Part shown: in pieces, positions 16,569 through 25,824 of the stretch
Layout of the letters: every line of letters starts with the position of its first letter
How positions within the stretch are numbered: the first letter of the stretch is position 1
Assembly: GCA_018268755.1 (NCBI GenBank)
Contig: JAFDVW010000023.1
Span: 1-64,000 of the forward strand
Direction: 5' to 3'
DNA: 64,000 bases
From: Acidobacteriota bacterium
Lineage (GTDB): Bacteria > Acidobacteriota > Terriglobia > Terriglobales > Acidobacteriaceae
Program-made: the position numbers and the translations under genes
Notes under the pieces: generated by a model
Told to the model about the DNA's origin: nothing
Databases searched by the model: none
Seen by the model: the letters and a program-made list of their open reading frames with translations, nothing else

Positions 16569-18023
16569 ATGAGCCACTGGTTCCACACGCGCCGCGTTTT
16601 TTTTCTTCTGGTGGCCTTGGGGCTCTTTGCCCTGGCCAGCCGGGAGGTCAGCGATCCAGACCTGTGGTGGCATTTACGCACCGGACAACTGGTGGCACAA
16701 AACCACCAGGTGTTTCGCGCCGATCAGTACTCATTCACGCGGGCCGGAGCGCCCTGGGTCAATCATGAATGGTTGGCCGATCTGCTGATGTTTGAAATCT
16801 ACCAAGCGGCAAACTGGGGTGGACTGATCGTGTTTTTCGGCGCGGTCACGGCCGCGGCGTTTTTGCTGACGATGCTTCGCGGCGACGGACTTCCCTACGT
16901 GGCGGGAGCGCTGACGGTGTGGGGCGCGATCGCCTCGGTGCCGGTGATGGGCGTGCGCCCGCAGATGCTTTCCCTCCTGCTCTGCGTCCTCCTCCTATTT
17001 CTGCTGGAGGCCTCGCAGGAGCATCCGCGGCGGCTGTGGTGGACGATTCCCATTCTCTGGTTATGGGTCAACCTGCATGCCTCATACGTTCTGGGCCTGG
17101 CATTGCTGGTCCTTTTTCTGCTGGGTACAGGGCTGGATGGGCTAAGTGGGAGGATGCCCGCCGCGCCGGCGGGAAGCCGCTTGCGGCATCTAAGCGCGGC
17201 CCTGTTGCTGGGGCTCGCCGTGGTGCCCTTCAATCCCTACGGGACGCGCATGTACGCCTATCCCTGGGAGACCTTGTTCTCGCCCGCCATGCAGCGCTAC
17301 ATCCATGAATGGGCCTCCCCGAATTTTCACGACCGACACTACTGGCCGCTGCTACTGCTGGTCCTGATCAGCTACCTGGTGGTGTGGGTGTCTCCGCGGC
17401 GCCTGCGAGGTGGCGAGCTGCTCTTGTTGGCGGCCGGCACCGGCATCGCCCTCAATGCGGTACGGCACATTCCCATCTACGTGGTCATGACCACTCCCCT
17501 GCTCAGCCGGCAGCTGCAGGCCTGGCTGGACCAGCACGGGGCGCAGCGCTGGCTGCGGAGTTCCCCCTCCCCGCCGGCGCGGCTCAAGCTGCTGGTGAAC
17601 ATCGCCATTGTGCTGGGCGTGACCCTGTTTGCGGCGGTAAGAGTGCGCCACGTCATCACCCAGCAACCGAAAACCGAAGCCCGCGCATTTCCCCAGGCCG
17701 CCGTCTCCTTTCTCAAGGCCAGGCAGCCCGACGGCCCCATGCTCAATCACTATGACTGGGGCGGATACCTGATCTGGCGGCTCTATTCCATCTATCCCGT
17801 CTATGTAGATGGCCGCGCAGATCTATACGGAGACGCCTTTCTGCATGACCTGGCCTCCACGTACTATGTGCGCAATCATGGGGAGCAAGCGCTGCAACAC
17901 TGGAACATTCAGCTGGTATTGCTGCCGCCCGACGCGCCGCTGGTGACCGCGCTCCGCGCCAACTCGTCCTGGAGTGAAATCTATTCCGATTCGCAAGCGG
18001 TGGTCCTGCAAAAAAAGCGGTGA
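16569..18023 (+). CDS. Polytopic GT-C-like membrane protein with a soluble C-terminal domain
   Basis: From ATG 16569 the protein is 484 residues (an upstream ATG at 16506 would add 21 poorly conserved residues). The N-terminal loop reads DPDLWWHLRTGQ, a motif placed like the acidic first loop of GT-C transferases. About ten membrane segments follow. The last ~110 residues are soluble, with YDWGGYLIWRL and VYVDGRADLYGDAFL. The same C-terminal pattern occurs in the minus-strand protein at 28295-29908, so they are paralogs. The reaction is unknown; a polyprenyl-linked sugar transferase is the best guess. Confidence 0.78.
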   Translation: MSHWFHTRRVFFLLVALGLFALASREVSDPDLWWHLRTGQLVAQNHQVFRADQYSFTRAGAPWVNHEWLADLLMFEIYQAANWGGLIVFFGAVTAAAFLLTMLRGDGLPYVAGALTVWGAIASVPVMGVRPQMLSLLLCVLLLFLLEASQEHPRRLWWTIPILWLWVNLHASYVLGLALLVLFLLGTGLDGLSGRMPAAPAGSRLRHLSAALLLGLAVVPFNPYGTRMYAYPWETLFSPAMQRYIHEWASPNFHDRHYWPLLLLVLISYLVVWVSPRRLRGGELLLLAAGTGIALNAVRHIPIYVVMTTPLLSRQLQAWLDQHGAQRWLRSSPSPPARLKLLVNIAIVLGVTLFAAVRVRHVITQQPKTEARAFPQAAVSFLKARQPDGPMLNHYDWGGYLIWRLYSIYPVYVDGRADLYGDAFLHDLASTYYVRNHGEQALQHWNIQLVLLPPDAPLVTALRANSSWSEIYSDSQAVVLQKKR

Positions 18024-18205
18024 AGAAGAAAACTTGCCGGTCCGTCAAAATCAGCAGCGAGGCATTTTTGGCAAGCGGCGTTGCGAACTTTACAAAACTC
18101 TACAAAGAAATCTCCCGCTTGTGATAGAACATCCCTGCATTCCAGTCATTACGACCCTGTGCAGCCCTCCCAGCGCAACCAGCGCGCTTCACGAGGTCGA
18201 ACCGA

Positions 18206-18370
18206 ATGGAAATTTTCCGGCAAGGATTTTGGCGGCAAGAACAAGGCCAGGACGTAGCCGAATACGCAGTGATGCTGGCGGTGATTCTCGCCATCGCCGT
18301 GGCGGCGATCCATATGATTGGATCGAACGCCAACAACGTGTTTTCCTCTGTAGCCAGTTCCCTGCAATGA
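18206..18370 (+). CDS. flp1: Flp-type IVb pilin, copy 1
   Basis: A 54-residue ORF with the layout of Flp prepilins: a basic N-terminus, Gly-Gln, then QDVAEYAVMLAVILAIAVA. The prepilin peptidase would cut after the Gly at residue 14 or nearby, leaving a hydrophobic helix with the conserved Glu-Tyr pair (EY), followed by NANNVFSSVASSLQ. It would be polymerised into the Tad pilus by the proteins encoded downstream. No strong Shine-Dalgarno sequence was seen. It is closely similar to the second pilin at 18691, sharing 16 of the last 18 residues. Confidence 0.93.
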   Translation: MEIFRQGFWRQEQGQDVAEYAVMLAVILAIAVAAIHMIGSNANNVFSSVASSLQ

Positions 18371-18690
18371 GGAATCATCCCTCCCTGCCAGGGGCCCCGG
18401 GCCGTTCGTCCCCTTAAAACAGGCCCACAAAACGGAAAACAGGCTCGTTATTGCCGTCCCAGGGGGTATTTTCCCAGTAGACTGCGCAAGAAATTGTCAT
18501 TCCCTTGCGAACTGAGCGGGGGTATGATGAGAGGAGGGTTGTTCCCAGCGTGTCCTGCCTGTCCGCAAGCTACTGATTCGCAAGGCAGAAGAATAATTGC
18601 GGGCGGGAAAGCCGGGGTGCGCATGGAATTGCTAGGGAGACAAGGCGAGGCTCTCGGGGCCCGTTCCCTCGCTATGGAAGGAGGTTTGAA
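18371..18690 (+). other. Spacer between the two pilin genes
   Basis: The 320-base gap has no credible gene. GC-rich palindromic sequence follows the first pilin stop (about 18389-18412, around GGGGCCCCGGGCC) and may be an attenuating hairpin. A strong Shine-Dalgarno sequence for the second pilin lies at its end. The 9-mer TTGCGAACT is present both here (about 18512) and upstream of the first pilin (about 18081). A small ORF at 18494-18694 overlaps the second pilin and has no protein-like features. Confidence 0.45.
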
Positions 18691-18855
18691 ATGAAGCAGA
18701 TACTCCGCAGACTGTGGTCGGAAGAAAACGGACAGGACATCGCGGAATACGCGGTCATGTTGGCCGTGATTCTGGTGATCGTGGTGGGAACCATTCGGCT
18801 GATTGGTTCCAATGCCAACAACGTGTTTTCTTCCGTTGCCAGTTCCATCCAGTAG
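18691..18855 (+). CDS. flp2: Flp-type IVb pilin, copy 2
   Basis: A second 54-residue Flp prepilin (MKQILRRLWSEENGQDIAEY, then AVMLAVILVIVVGTI). It has the processing Gly before QDIAEY, the Glu-Tyr pair, the hydrophobic helix and a C-terminus SNANNVFSSVASSIQ nearly identical to copy 1. GGAAGGAGG (18676-18684) is a strong ribosome-binding site, far better than that of copy 1, so this may be the major pilin. It directly precedes cpaB. Confidence 0.94.
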   Translation: MKQILRRLWSEENGQDIAEYAVMLAVILVIVVGTIRLIGSNANNVFSSVASSIQ

Positions 18856-19027
18856 GCCGGGAGGGCGGACTGGGGCCGCCTCGAGCCGAAGGAGTTGCAT
18901 TCCAGACAATGTCGCGCGGGCAGCGGCAGCGATCAGGGCTTGGCGAAGATACCCGGCCCGCATTCTCTGGAATGACGGCAGTGCCTCCAGCACCGCCGAA
19001 TGCAAGACTTGCCGCTGAGGAGCACGG

Positions 19028-19855
19028 ATGAACCGTACCCGGCTGATATTCATTGGAGTCATCGCCCTGGCCTTGGGCGCGCTGGTGAGTGCCGCGGTCT
19101 ACAAGAACCTGCAGTCCCGCAGTGCGGGCGCCGCCCAACCTGGAATCGAGGTGGTAGTAGCTGCCTCGGACATTGCGGTCGGCGAGCGGATTGAGGAGAA
19201 GTCCATTCGCCTGGCGCGCTTTCCAGAAGGCGACCTTCCTCCCAACGCGATTCGCGACAAATCCCGCGTCATTGGGCGAGGAGCGGTCCTGCCCATGTAT
19301 CGGGGCGAGTTCGTCCTGCCCAATAAGCTGGCGGGAGAGAATGCCGGTTCCGGACTTCCGGCCCTGATTCCTCCCGGCATGCGGGCCATGTCGGTGCGGG
19401 TCAATGAGGTGGTGGCGGTGGCCGGTTTTGTGCAGCCCGGCACGCGGGTGGATGTATTGCTGACGGGAAACCCCTCCGGAGGCGACGAACAGCAAACCAC
19501 CACTGTATTGAAAAATGTTCTGGTCATTGCGACCGGGCAGAAGCTGGAGCGCTCGACCGCGGGCGAAGCCCAGATGGCGGCGGTCATCACCCTGCTGGTC
19601 TCGCCTGACGATGCGCAAAAACTCACCCTGGCCAGCACCCAGGGACGCATCCAGTTGGCCTTGCGCAATCCTCTCGACACCAATCAGGAAGAGTTGGCCG
19701 CGGTGAACAGCGGAGCACTTTATAAGGGCATGCCCAAACCCGTGGTGGCGACCGCTCCCCGGCCCAGGGTTAAGCACACGGAAGCGCCGCCTGCGCCGCA
19801 GACCTTTTCGGTCGAGGTGTATCGCGGCGACAAGAAGGAAGAGAAGACATTTTAG
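19028..19855 (+). CDS. cpaB: Flp pilus assembly protein CpaB/RcpC
   Basis: This 275-residue protein has an N-terminal membrane anchor (about residues 5-24), then an SAF domain (about 40-105, VVVAASDIAVGERIEEKSIR), then the RcpC/CpaB domain (about 110-235, PPGMRAMSVRVNEVVAVAGF and PGTRVDVLLTG). CpaB proteins sit in the periplasm and help the secretin channel of the Tad pilus. Order and spacing (cpaB, then cpaC) are those of canonical tad operons. Confidence 0.94.
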   Translation: MNRTRLIFIGVIALALGALVSAAVYKNLQSRSAGAAQPGIEVVVAASDIAVGERIEEKSIRLARFPEGDLPPNAIRDKSRVIGRGAVLPMYRGEFVLPNKLAGENAGSGLPALIPPGMRAMSVRVNEVVAVAGFVQPGTRVDVLLTGNPSGGDEQQTTTVLKNVLVIATGQKLERSTAGEAQMAAVITLLVSPDDAQKLTLASTQGRIQLALRNPLDTNQEELAAVNSGALYKGMPKPVVATAPRPRVKHTEAPPAPQTFSVEVYRGDKKEEKTF

Positions 19856-19941
19856 TCACAGGCCCGTGGTTTTTCGCGACTGCAATCCGGTCCACGCTCG
19901 CAGCAGGAACAAAATGGCTCCCACACCGGGAGAGAAAAAAA

Positions 19942-21360
19942 ATGGATAGAGCCGCACGAACTTTGCTGGCAGTCTCTTTGTTGTTCTCTCCGCTGGGGGT
20001 AGCCCGTGGGCAGGAAGCCGCCGCGCCTCCGGCCCAAAATGAGGTTTCCGCCCCGCAAACCCAGCCGGTGGGCGCCGCCCCCTTGCGGGTCATGGTGGGC
20101 AAATCGCTCCTCATCAATACCACCGAGCGCCTGCGCCGGGTATCCATCACCGACCCGGCGGTGGCCGACGCGGTGGTGGTGACCCCCACGCAAATTCTGG
20201 TACATGGCCGGGCCGCCGGCGAAGTCTCCCTGCTGATCTGGGACGAATTGGAACGTTCCCGCAGTTTTGATCTTCGGGTGGATGTGGACGTGACTGCGGC
20301 GGCGGAAGAAATCAAGAAAATTTTCCCCGAGGAGCGGATCGAAGTCTCCGCCTCCCGCTCGGCTGTGGTGATTTCCGGCCACGTCTCGACCGAGGATGTA
20401 GCCAAAAAGGCGGGCATGATCGCCGAGGCCTACTCCAAGAACGTGGTCAATGTCCTGACCTTCGGCCCGGTGGGCGCGCAGGAAGTGCTGCTGGAAGTAA
20501 AGTTCGCCGAGGTCGACCGTTCCGCCGTGACCCAACTGGGGGCCAACTTCTTCGCCCCAGGCGTGGGACACACGGTTGGTACGCTGTCCACCGGCCAATA
20601 TGGCGGGTTCCAGCTCTCCACCACCTCCGAGACCACCACGACGACGGGCAATACGACGACCAACGCCACCAACACCACCCCGCCGACGATCGGCATCAAT
20701 GACGCCCTGAACCTGTTCCTGTTCCGCACCGACATCAACTTCGGCATGGTCATCAAAGCCCTGCAGCAGAAAAATCTTCTGCAGATTCTGGCCGAGCCCA
20801 ACCTGATCGCGGTCAACGGCAAAGAGGCCAGCTTCCTGGCGGGAGGCGAGTTCCCCTTTCCCATGGTGCAGCCCGGACAGGGTTTCACCGCCGTGACCAT
20901 TCAATTCCGGGAGTTCGGGGTAAAGCTCAAATTCACTCCCGTCATCATGCCCAACGGCAATATTCACTTGAAGGTAGTGCCGGAGGTGAGCACCCTCGAT
21001 TTCACCAACGGGTTGACCATTTCCGGATTCAGCGTTCCTGCCCTGAGCACGCGGCGAGCGGAGACCGAATTTGAGATGCAGGACGGACAGAGCTTCGTGA
21101 TCGCCGGGTTATTGGACAACCGGGTCACCAGCATCTCCAGCAAGGTGCCGGGGTTGGGGGACATTCCGATTCTGGGGAATTTCTTCCGCAGCAAGAACCT
21201 GCAAAAAAGCAAAGGGGAGCTGATGGTGCTGTGCACGGCACGCCGGATTTCGCCTTCCACGCAGGCGCCGGCCACGCCCAAGAACCCACAGCCCTTCCTC
21301 GATAACGACAAGTTCGACAAGAACAAGCCCACGGGCAGTGGGCAGGAAAAAGAAAAATAG
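19942..21360 (+). CDS. cpaC: Tad pilus secretin CpaC/RcpA
   Basis: The 472-residue outer-membrane secretin forms the channel for the Flp pilus. It has a signal peptide (about residues 1-27), the pilus-formation N-terminal domain (about 50-130, VMVGKSLLINTTERLRRVSI), a BON-like segment (about 130-180), and a C-terminal secretin domain (about 185-435) with the VPGLGDIPILGNFFRS signature at about 396-411. A Thr/Asn-rich insert (about residues 231-252) interrupts the secretin domain. The tail is Pro/Lys-rich. Confidence 0.95.
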   Translation: MDRAARTLLAVSLLFSPLGVARGQEAAAPPAQNEVSAPQTQPVGAAPLRVMVGKSLLINTTERLRRVSITDPAVADAVVVTPTQILVHGRAAGEVSLLIWDELERSRSFDLRVDVDVTAAAEEIKKIFPEERIEVSASRSAVVISGHVSTEDVAKKAGMIAEAYSKNVVNVLTFGPVGAQEVLLEVKFAEVDRSAVTQLGANFFAPGVGHTVGTLSTGQYGGFQLSTTSETTTTTGNTTTNATNTTPPTIGINDALNLFLFRTDINFGMVIKALQQKNLLQILAEPNLIAVNGKEASFLAGGEFPFPMVQPGQGFTAVTIQFREFGVKLKFTPVIMPNGNIHLKVVPEVSTLDFTNGLTISGFSVPALSTRRAETEFEMQDGQSFVIAGLLDNRVTSISSKVPGLGDIPILGNFFRSKNLQKSKGELMVLCTARRISPSTQAPATPKNPQPFLDNDKFDKNKPTGSGQEKEK

Positions 21361-21406
21361 CCGCGGCCCAGCCCGGTCAATTGCATTTTGGGGTCCAGAG
21401 AATTTT

Positions 21407-22579
21407 ATGTCCCAGCTTTCCGTGGTAATCGTAGCGACCGATGGAGAACAGCGGTCGGTCCTGCAGGTGCTGGTGGACGGCACCACGGTGGGACGGGTGG
21501 TGCACACCTGCGGCAGTTTTCCCATGAGCGGAAATGATCCGGTGGTGCGGCGGGTGCAAAACGCCGCTCCGGACGTGGTGCTGGTCGACATTCCGCAGGA
21601 CAACCCCACGCTGGCGCTGCGCGCCATCGAACTCCTGCACCAGGAGCTGCCGGAGATCGCACTCTTTGCCGTGGGCAGCATGACCCAGCCGCAAGTGATT
21701 GTAAATAGCATGCGGGCAGGGGCGCGGGAGTTCATCGAGAGGCCGCCCACCACCACCGACCTGCTGGAAGCCTTTGTCCGCCTGACCTCGGCCCAGCGCA
21801 AGACCCAGCGCGAAGAGAACCGGGGAAAAGTATTCCTGGTGGTCAACGCCAAAGGCGGCAGTGGGGCCACCACGGTGGCGGTGAATCTGGCGCTGGCCTT
21901 GCAGTCCTCGCATGGCAACACAGCCCTGGTGGATATTGCCCCGCTCGGGCATGCCGCCCTGCATATGAATCTGCGGCCGGCCTTCAGCATCGCGGACGCC
22001 ATCCGCAACCTGCATCGGCTGGACGGTTCCCTGCTGGAGAGTTTTATTACGCGGCATAGCGGCGGATTGCAGGTGCTGGCAGGCACTAATATTCCCGCGA
22101 TCAATGAGCCCAATACGGCCGAATACGCCCGCCTGTTCGACCTGCTGGTGGGGCATTTTCGCTACGTGGTGGTGGACGCATCTTCCCGCATCGACCCCGC
22201 CACCCGCCTGGTGAGCAACTTGTCGGAGAACGTGCTGCTGATCGCGCACGCCGACGTGGCCTCACTGTGGAGCGCCTCCCGCATTCGCCAATTCCTAAGT
22301 GAAGCGGGAGGGCGCGAACACACCCGCCTAGTGTTGAACCGCTTTCGTAAAATCCCCGGCTTCCATGAGTCCGATGCTGAAACCGCCGCCGGGGCCAAAT
22401 TGCTGTGGAAGGTGCCCAACCAGTATTTCGCGGTCTCCACGGCCATTGACCGGGGTGTGCCTTTGATGGAGCAGAACCACACCGAGATTGCCCGCTCCTT
22501 TCAGGGCCTGGCCGACCGGCTCACGGAAAACGATCTGGATGTGAAGCGCAAGGCTTGGTCGCTGTTCAAGACGGTATAG
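21407..22579 (+). CDS. cpaE: Tad pilus assembly ATPase-like protein CpaE/TadZ
   Basis: From ATG 21407 (MSQLSVVIVATDGEQ) the product is 390 residues; an upstream start at 21338 would overlap the secretin gene and is less likely. Residues 1-130 form a receiver-like domain, and about 140-385 a ParA/MinD-like domain. The deviant Walker A reads NAKGGSGATT, keeping the signature Lys but lacking the GK lysine, as is common in CpaE/TadZ. These proteins localise the Tad machine to the pole or another site. cpaF follows after 8 bases. Confidence 0.92.
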   Translation: MSQLSVVIVATDGEQRSVLQVLVDGTTVGRVVHTCGSFPMSGNDPVVRRVQNAAPDVVLVDIPQDNPTLALRAIELLHQELPEIALFAVGSMTQPQVIVNSMRAGAREFIERPPTTTDLLEAFVRLTSAQRKTQREENRGKVFLVVNAKGGSGATTVAVNLALALQSSHGNTALVDIAPLGHAALHMNLRPAFSIADAIRNLHRLDGSLLESFITRHSGGLQVLAGTNIPAINEPNTAEYARLFDLLVGHFRYVVVDASSRIDPATRLVSNLSENVLLIAHADVASLWSASRIRQFLSEAGGREHTRLVLNRFRKIPGFHESDAETAAGAKLLWKVPNQYFAVSTAIDRGVPLMEQNHTEIARSFQGLADRLTENDLDVKRKAWSLFKTV

Positions 22580-22587
22580 TTTGAGAT

Positions 22588-23883
22588 ATGGCGAATTTGC
22601 AGACATTCGAGCGGGACGCTTACCAGCAGGTCAAAGCCGACCTGCATCGCAAAATCCTGGACCGCCTTGACCTGGAGAAATTGGGCCGAACCGCGGGCGA
22701 CACCGCCCGCGATGAAGTCCTCAGCCTCATCCGCAATACCGTCAACAGCGAGGCCGTGCCCCTCAGCTTTGCCGAGCGGGAACGTCTGGCCCAGGAAATT
22801 CTCAATGAGATCTTCGGCCTGGGACCGCTCGAGCCTCTGCTCAAGGACCCCACGATTTCCGATATTCTGGTGAACCGCTACGACCGGGTCTATGTGGAAC
22901 GGTCGGGCAAACTGGAACCCACCGGCCTCAGTTTCAAGGACGACGCCCACCTGATGCAGATTATCGACCGCATTGTTTCGCGCGTAGGCCGGCGGGTGGA
23001 TGAATCGTCGCCCATGGTGGACGCGCGCCTGGCGGACGGCTCGCGCGTCAACGCCATTATTCCGCCCCTGGCCATTGACGGGCCCTGCTTGTCCATCCGC
23101 CGTTTTGGGCACGATCCCATTACCGCGCGCAACATGCTGACCAACAAGAGCCTGACTGAGCCCATGCTGGAGCTGCTGGGAGCCATGGTCAAGGGCCGCC
23201 TGAACCTGCTGATCTCGGGCGGAACGGGCGCCGGCAAAACCACCGTGCTGAACGTGCTCTCCGGCTATATTCCGAATTCGGAGCGTATCGTCACCATTGA
23301 GGACGCGGCGGAATTGCAGATGAAGCAGGAGCATGTGGTGCGCCTGGAAACTCGGCCACCCAACATTGAAGGCAAAGGCGCGGTGCGGCAACGGCAGCTG
23401 GTCATCAACAGTTTGCGTATGCGCCCCGACCGCATCATCGTGGGCGAGGTGCGTGGCGAAGAAGCCTTTGACATGCTGCAGGCCATGAACACGGGCCACG
23501 AAGGCTCCATGACCACGGTGCACGCCAACTCGCAGCGCGACGCTCTGGGCCGCGTGGAAAGCATGTTTTCCATGGCGAATGTGAATATGCCGGAGCGCGC
23601 CGCGCGCACCCAGATCGCGTCCGCAATCCATGCCGTGATCCAGGTGGCACGCCTGGCTGATGGCACGCGTAAGGTCACCGCCATCTCGGAACTGACCGGG
23701 GTGGAAGGGGACATCATTAGCATGCAGGACATTTTTGTGTTCGAACGCAAGGGCATCGATGAGAGCGGGAGGGTGCGCGGGGCCTTCCGGGCAACCGGGA
23801 TCCGCCCCAAGTTCGCCGACCGGCTGGCCACTGCGGGCTGCCGCTTGCAATCCTCGATCTTCGATTCACGGATGGAGGTTTAG
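22588..23883 (+). CDS. cpaF: Tad pilus assembly/secretion ATPase CpaF/TadA
   Basis: The 431-residue type II/IV secretion ATPase powers Flp pilus assembly. Visible are the N-terminal CpaF domain, the arginine-rich linker, Walker A (ISGGTGAGKTTVLN, about residues 209-222), the Asp box (RIVTIEDAAELQ), the His box (GHEGSMTTVHANSQRDAL, about 303-320) and Walker B (RPDRIIVGEVRGEEAFDML). All catalytic elements are intact and the length is normal. It is closely spaced with cpaE upstream and tadB downstream (12 bases). Confidence 0.97.
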   Translation: MANLQTFERDAYQQVKADLHRKILDRLDLEKLGRTAGDTARDEVLSLIRNTVNSEAVPLSFAERERLAQEILNEIFGLGPLEPLLKDPTISDILVNRYDRVYVERSGKLEPTGLSFKDDAHLMQIIDRIVSRVGRRVDESSPMVDARLADGSRVNAIIPPLAIDGPCLSIRRFGHDPITARNMLTNKSLTEPMLELLGAMVKGRLNLLISGGTGAGKTTVLNVLSGYIPNSERIVTIEDAAELQMKQEHVVRLETRPPNIEGKGAVRQRQLVINSLRMRPDRIIVGEVRGEEAFDMLQAMNTGHEGSMTTVHANSQRDALGRVESMFSMANVNMPERAARTQIASAIHAVIQVARLADGTRKVTAISELTGVEGDIISMQDIFVFERKGIDESGRVRGAFRATGIRPKFADRLATAGCRLQSSIFDSRMEV

Positions 23884-23895
23884 GATCCACGGCCT

Positions 23896-24864
23896 ATGTA
23901 CGCGCTGATTGCTCTCGGAGTTTTCCTGGTGGTGGCGGTGGCGGTGTTTGCCGTGGCCTTGAGCTACGACCAGCGCAGCGCCCGCGCCCGCCTGCTGCGG
24001 GAACGCCTGGCCACGGTACAGAAGGCGGCCGAGCGCCAACCCAGCGAAGAACTCGCCTTATTGCGCGACGAAATGTTGAGCGAGATCCCGGCGCTCGACA
24101 ACCTTCTGCGCCGTTCCGAACGGGTCTCGAACCTGCAGGATTTTCTGGCTCAGGCCGGGCTGAAGATCCGGGCCGGCAACCTTCTGCTGTTGGGAGTGGT
24201 CTGCGCCATTGCAGTCGGCGCCCTGGTGTATCTGGCCAGCGATTCCGCGCTGTTTGCCTGGGTAGGCATCGTGCTGGGCGGCTTGATGCCCTACTCTTAC
24301 GCCTCCTTCAAACGCGCCAAACGCTTTCAGAAATTTGAGGAGATGTTTCCCGAGGCCATCGATACTCTGGCCCGCGCGGTGCGCGCCGGGCATGCCTTCA
24401 CCACTGCGCTGGAGCTGATCGCCAACGAAATTCCGGAACCCATCGCTTCGGAGTTCCGCAAGCTCTATGAGGAACAGAAATTCGGTCTGCCGGTGCGCGA
24501 CGCGCTCATCAACCTCACCGAGCGCGTGCCCCTGGTGGACGTGAAGTTTTTCGTGACCGCGGTCATGCTGCAGCGCGAAACCGGCGGCAACCTGGCGGAA
24601 AGCCTGGACAATCTTTCTTATGTCATCCGCGAGCGCTTCAAGATCATGCGCCAGGTGAAGGTGTACACGGCGCAGGGCCGCCTGACCATGATGCTGTTGA
24701 TGGGCATGCCGCCGATCATCGTCGTGGTCATGCTTTCGCTGAACCCGGGCTTTATCCGCCCGCTGTTCTCCGACCCCATCGGGCACACCCTGATTGTGGG
24801 CGGCATTACCCTGCAAACCATCGGTTATTTTGTGATTCGCAGGATCATTCAGATCCAGGTGTAA
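23896..24864 (+). CDS. tadB: Tad pilus inner-membrane platform protein TadB
   Basis: This 322-residue polytopic protein has an N-terminal membrane segment (1-22), a pair near 95-135, a cytoplasmic T2SSF (GspF) domain (about 150-275, EAIDTLARAVRAGHAFTTAL and LQRETGGNLAESLDNLSYV), and C-terminal membrane helices. It would pair with TadC to form the platform driven by CpaF. Confidence 0.94.
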   Translation: MYALIALGVFLVVAVAVFAVALSYDQRSARARLLRERLATVQKAAERQPSEELALLRDEMLSEIPALDNLLRRSERVSNLQDFLAQAGLKIRAGNLLLLGVVCAIAVGALVYLASDSALFAWVGIVLGGLMPYSYASFKRAKRFQKFEEMFPEAIDTLARAVRAGHAFTTALELIANEIPEPIASEFRKLYEEQKFGLPVRDALINLTERVPLVDVKFFVTAVMLQRETGGNLAESLDNLSYVIRERFKIMRQVKVYTAQGRLTMMLLMGMPPIIVVVMLSLNPGFIRPLFSDPIGHTLIVGGITLQTIGYFVIRRIIQIQV

Positions 24865-24870
24865 ACCTTC

Positions 24871-25776
24871 ATGGCAGCAGCGCTGGCAATCATCCTGTTC
24901 CTTTCGGTCGCGGCGGCGGTCTTCGCCTTCGGAGCGGCGGCGTACGCACCCTCGTCCCTGCTGGGCGCCCGGCTGCGGCAGTTGAAGTGGGACAAAGCCG
25001 AGGCCCCGCAGAAGCCCGCCTTCAAAGAGCGGCTGGAGCAGGCGCTCGACCCTCTGAGCAAAGCCATTCCGCTGTCGCCCTCGGAAGTCTCGCGCACCCG
25101 GGCCTGGCTGATCCAGGCCGGCTACCGCGAACCCCGTCATCTGACCATCTATGTCGGCATGCGCGTCTTGGGCGCTTTGCTCGGCATGGCGGCCGTGGTG
25201 GGAATTTCTGGCTTTCAGTCGTTGCCGCTGATCATCGCCGTGGGCGGCCTGGGCTTCTTTCTGCCCCGCTTCCTGCTGAAGCGCAAAATTCGCGAGCGCC
25301 AGCAACTCATCAAGCTAGCCCTGCCCGATGCGCTTGATCTTACCGTGATTTGCGTGGAGGCCGGCCTCGGGCTTGACCAGGCCATGATGCGCGTCGGTCA
25401 GGACCTGCGCCATGCCCATCCCGAGATGAGCGATGAGTTCCACATGGTGAACCTGGAGATGCGGGCCGGCAAGCCGCGCGCCGAAGCCTTGCGCAATCTT
25501 TCCGAGCGCACCGGCGTGGACGACATCAAGGCGCTGGTCGCCACCCTGATCCAGACCGACCGCTTCGGCACCAGCGTGGCCCAGGCTTTGCGTGTGCACT
25601 CCGATTCGCTCCGCACCGAACGGCGGCAACGGGCGGAAGAACAGGCCGCAAAAACCACCATCAAGATGGTTGTTCCCCTTGTGCTGTTTGTCCTCCCTTC
25701 GATCATCTTCGTGACCCTGGGACCGGCGGTGATCCAGTTGATCCGCACCCTGGCGCCCACGGCCGCCGGGCGATAA
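24871..25776 (+). CDS. tadC: Tad pilus inner-membrane platform protein TadC
   Basis: The 301-residue partner of TadB, starting six bases after it. It has N-terminal hydrophobic segments, a pair at about 85-135, and a T2SSF domain (about 145-270, LPDALDLTVICVEAGLGLDQ and LIQTDRFGTSVAQALRVHSD), ending in a membrane helix. In many tad loci tadD (TPR lipoprotein) and tadE-G pseudopilins follow; none of these is present here. Confidence 0.94.
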   Translation: MAAALAIILFLSVAAAVFAFGAAAYAPSSLLGARLRQLKWDKAEAPQKPAFKERLEQALDPLSKAIPLSPSEVSRTRAWLIQAGYREPRHLTIYVGMRVLGALLGMAAVVGISGFQSLPLIIAVGGLGFFLPRFLLKRKIRERQQLIKLALPDALDLTVICVEAGLGLDQAMMRVGQDLRHAHPEMSDEFHMVNLEMRAGKPRAEALRNLSERTGVDDIKALVATLIQTDRFGTSVAQALRVHSDSLRTERRQRAEEQAAKTTIKMVVPLVLFVLPSIIFVTLGPAVIQLIRTLAPTAAGR

Positions 25777-25824
25777 CAGCTTCACGAATCTACGACAGGA
25801 GCGGCATTCACGGCGCAGGCATTC

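Noticed and set aside
18069..18086. Possible sigma-54 promoter upstream of flp1 (TGGCA ... TTGC)
   Set aside because: The GG and GC pairs are 11 bases apart, not 10, so it does not fit the -24/-12 spacing.
18494..18694. 66-residue ORF between the pilin genes
   Set aside because: It overlaps the second pilin's Shine-Dalgarno and start, has no domain or good start, and no homology features.
22501..23850. 449-residue minus-strand ORF across cpaF
   Set aside because: It is an antisense shadow of an intact, motif-complete ATPase gene in high-GC DNA; composition is His/Gly/Arg-rich with no domain.
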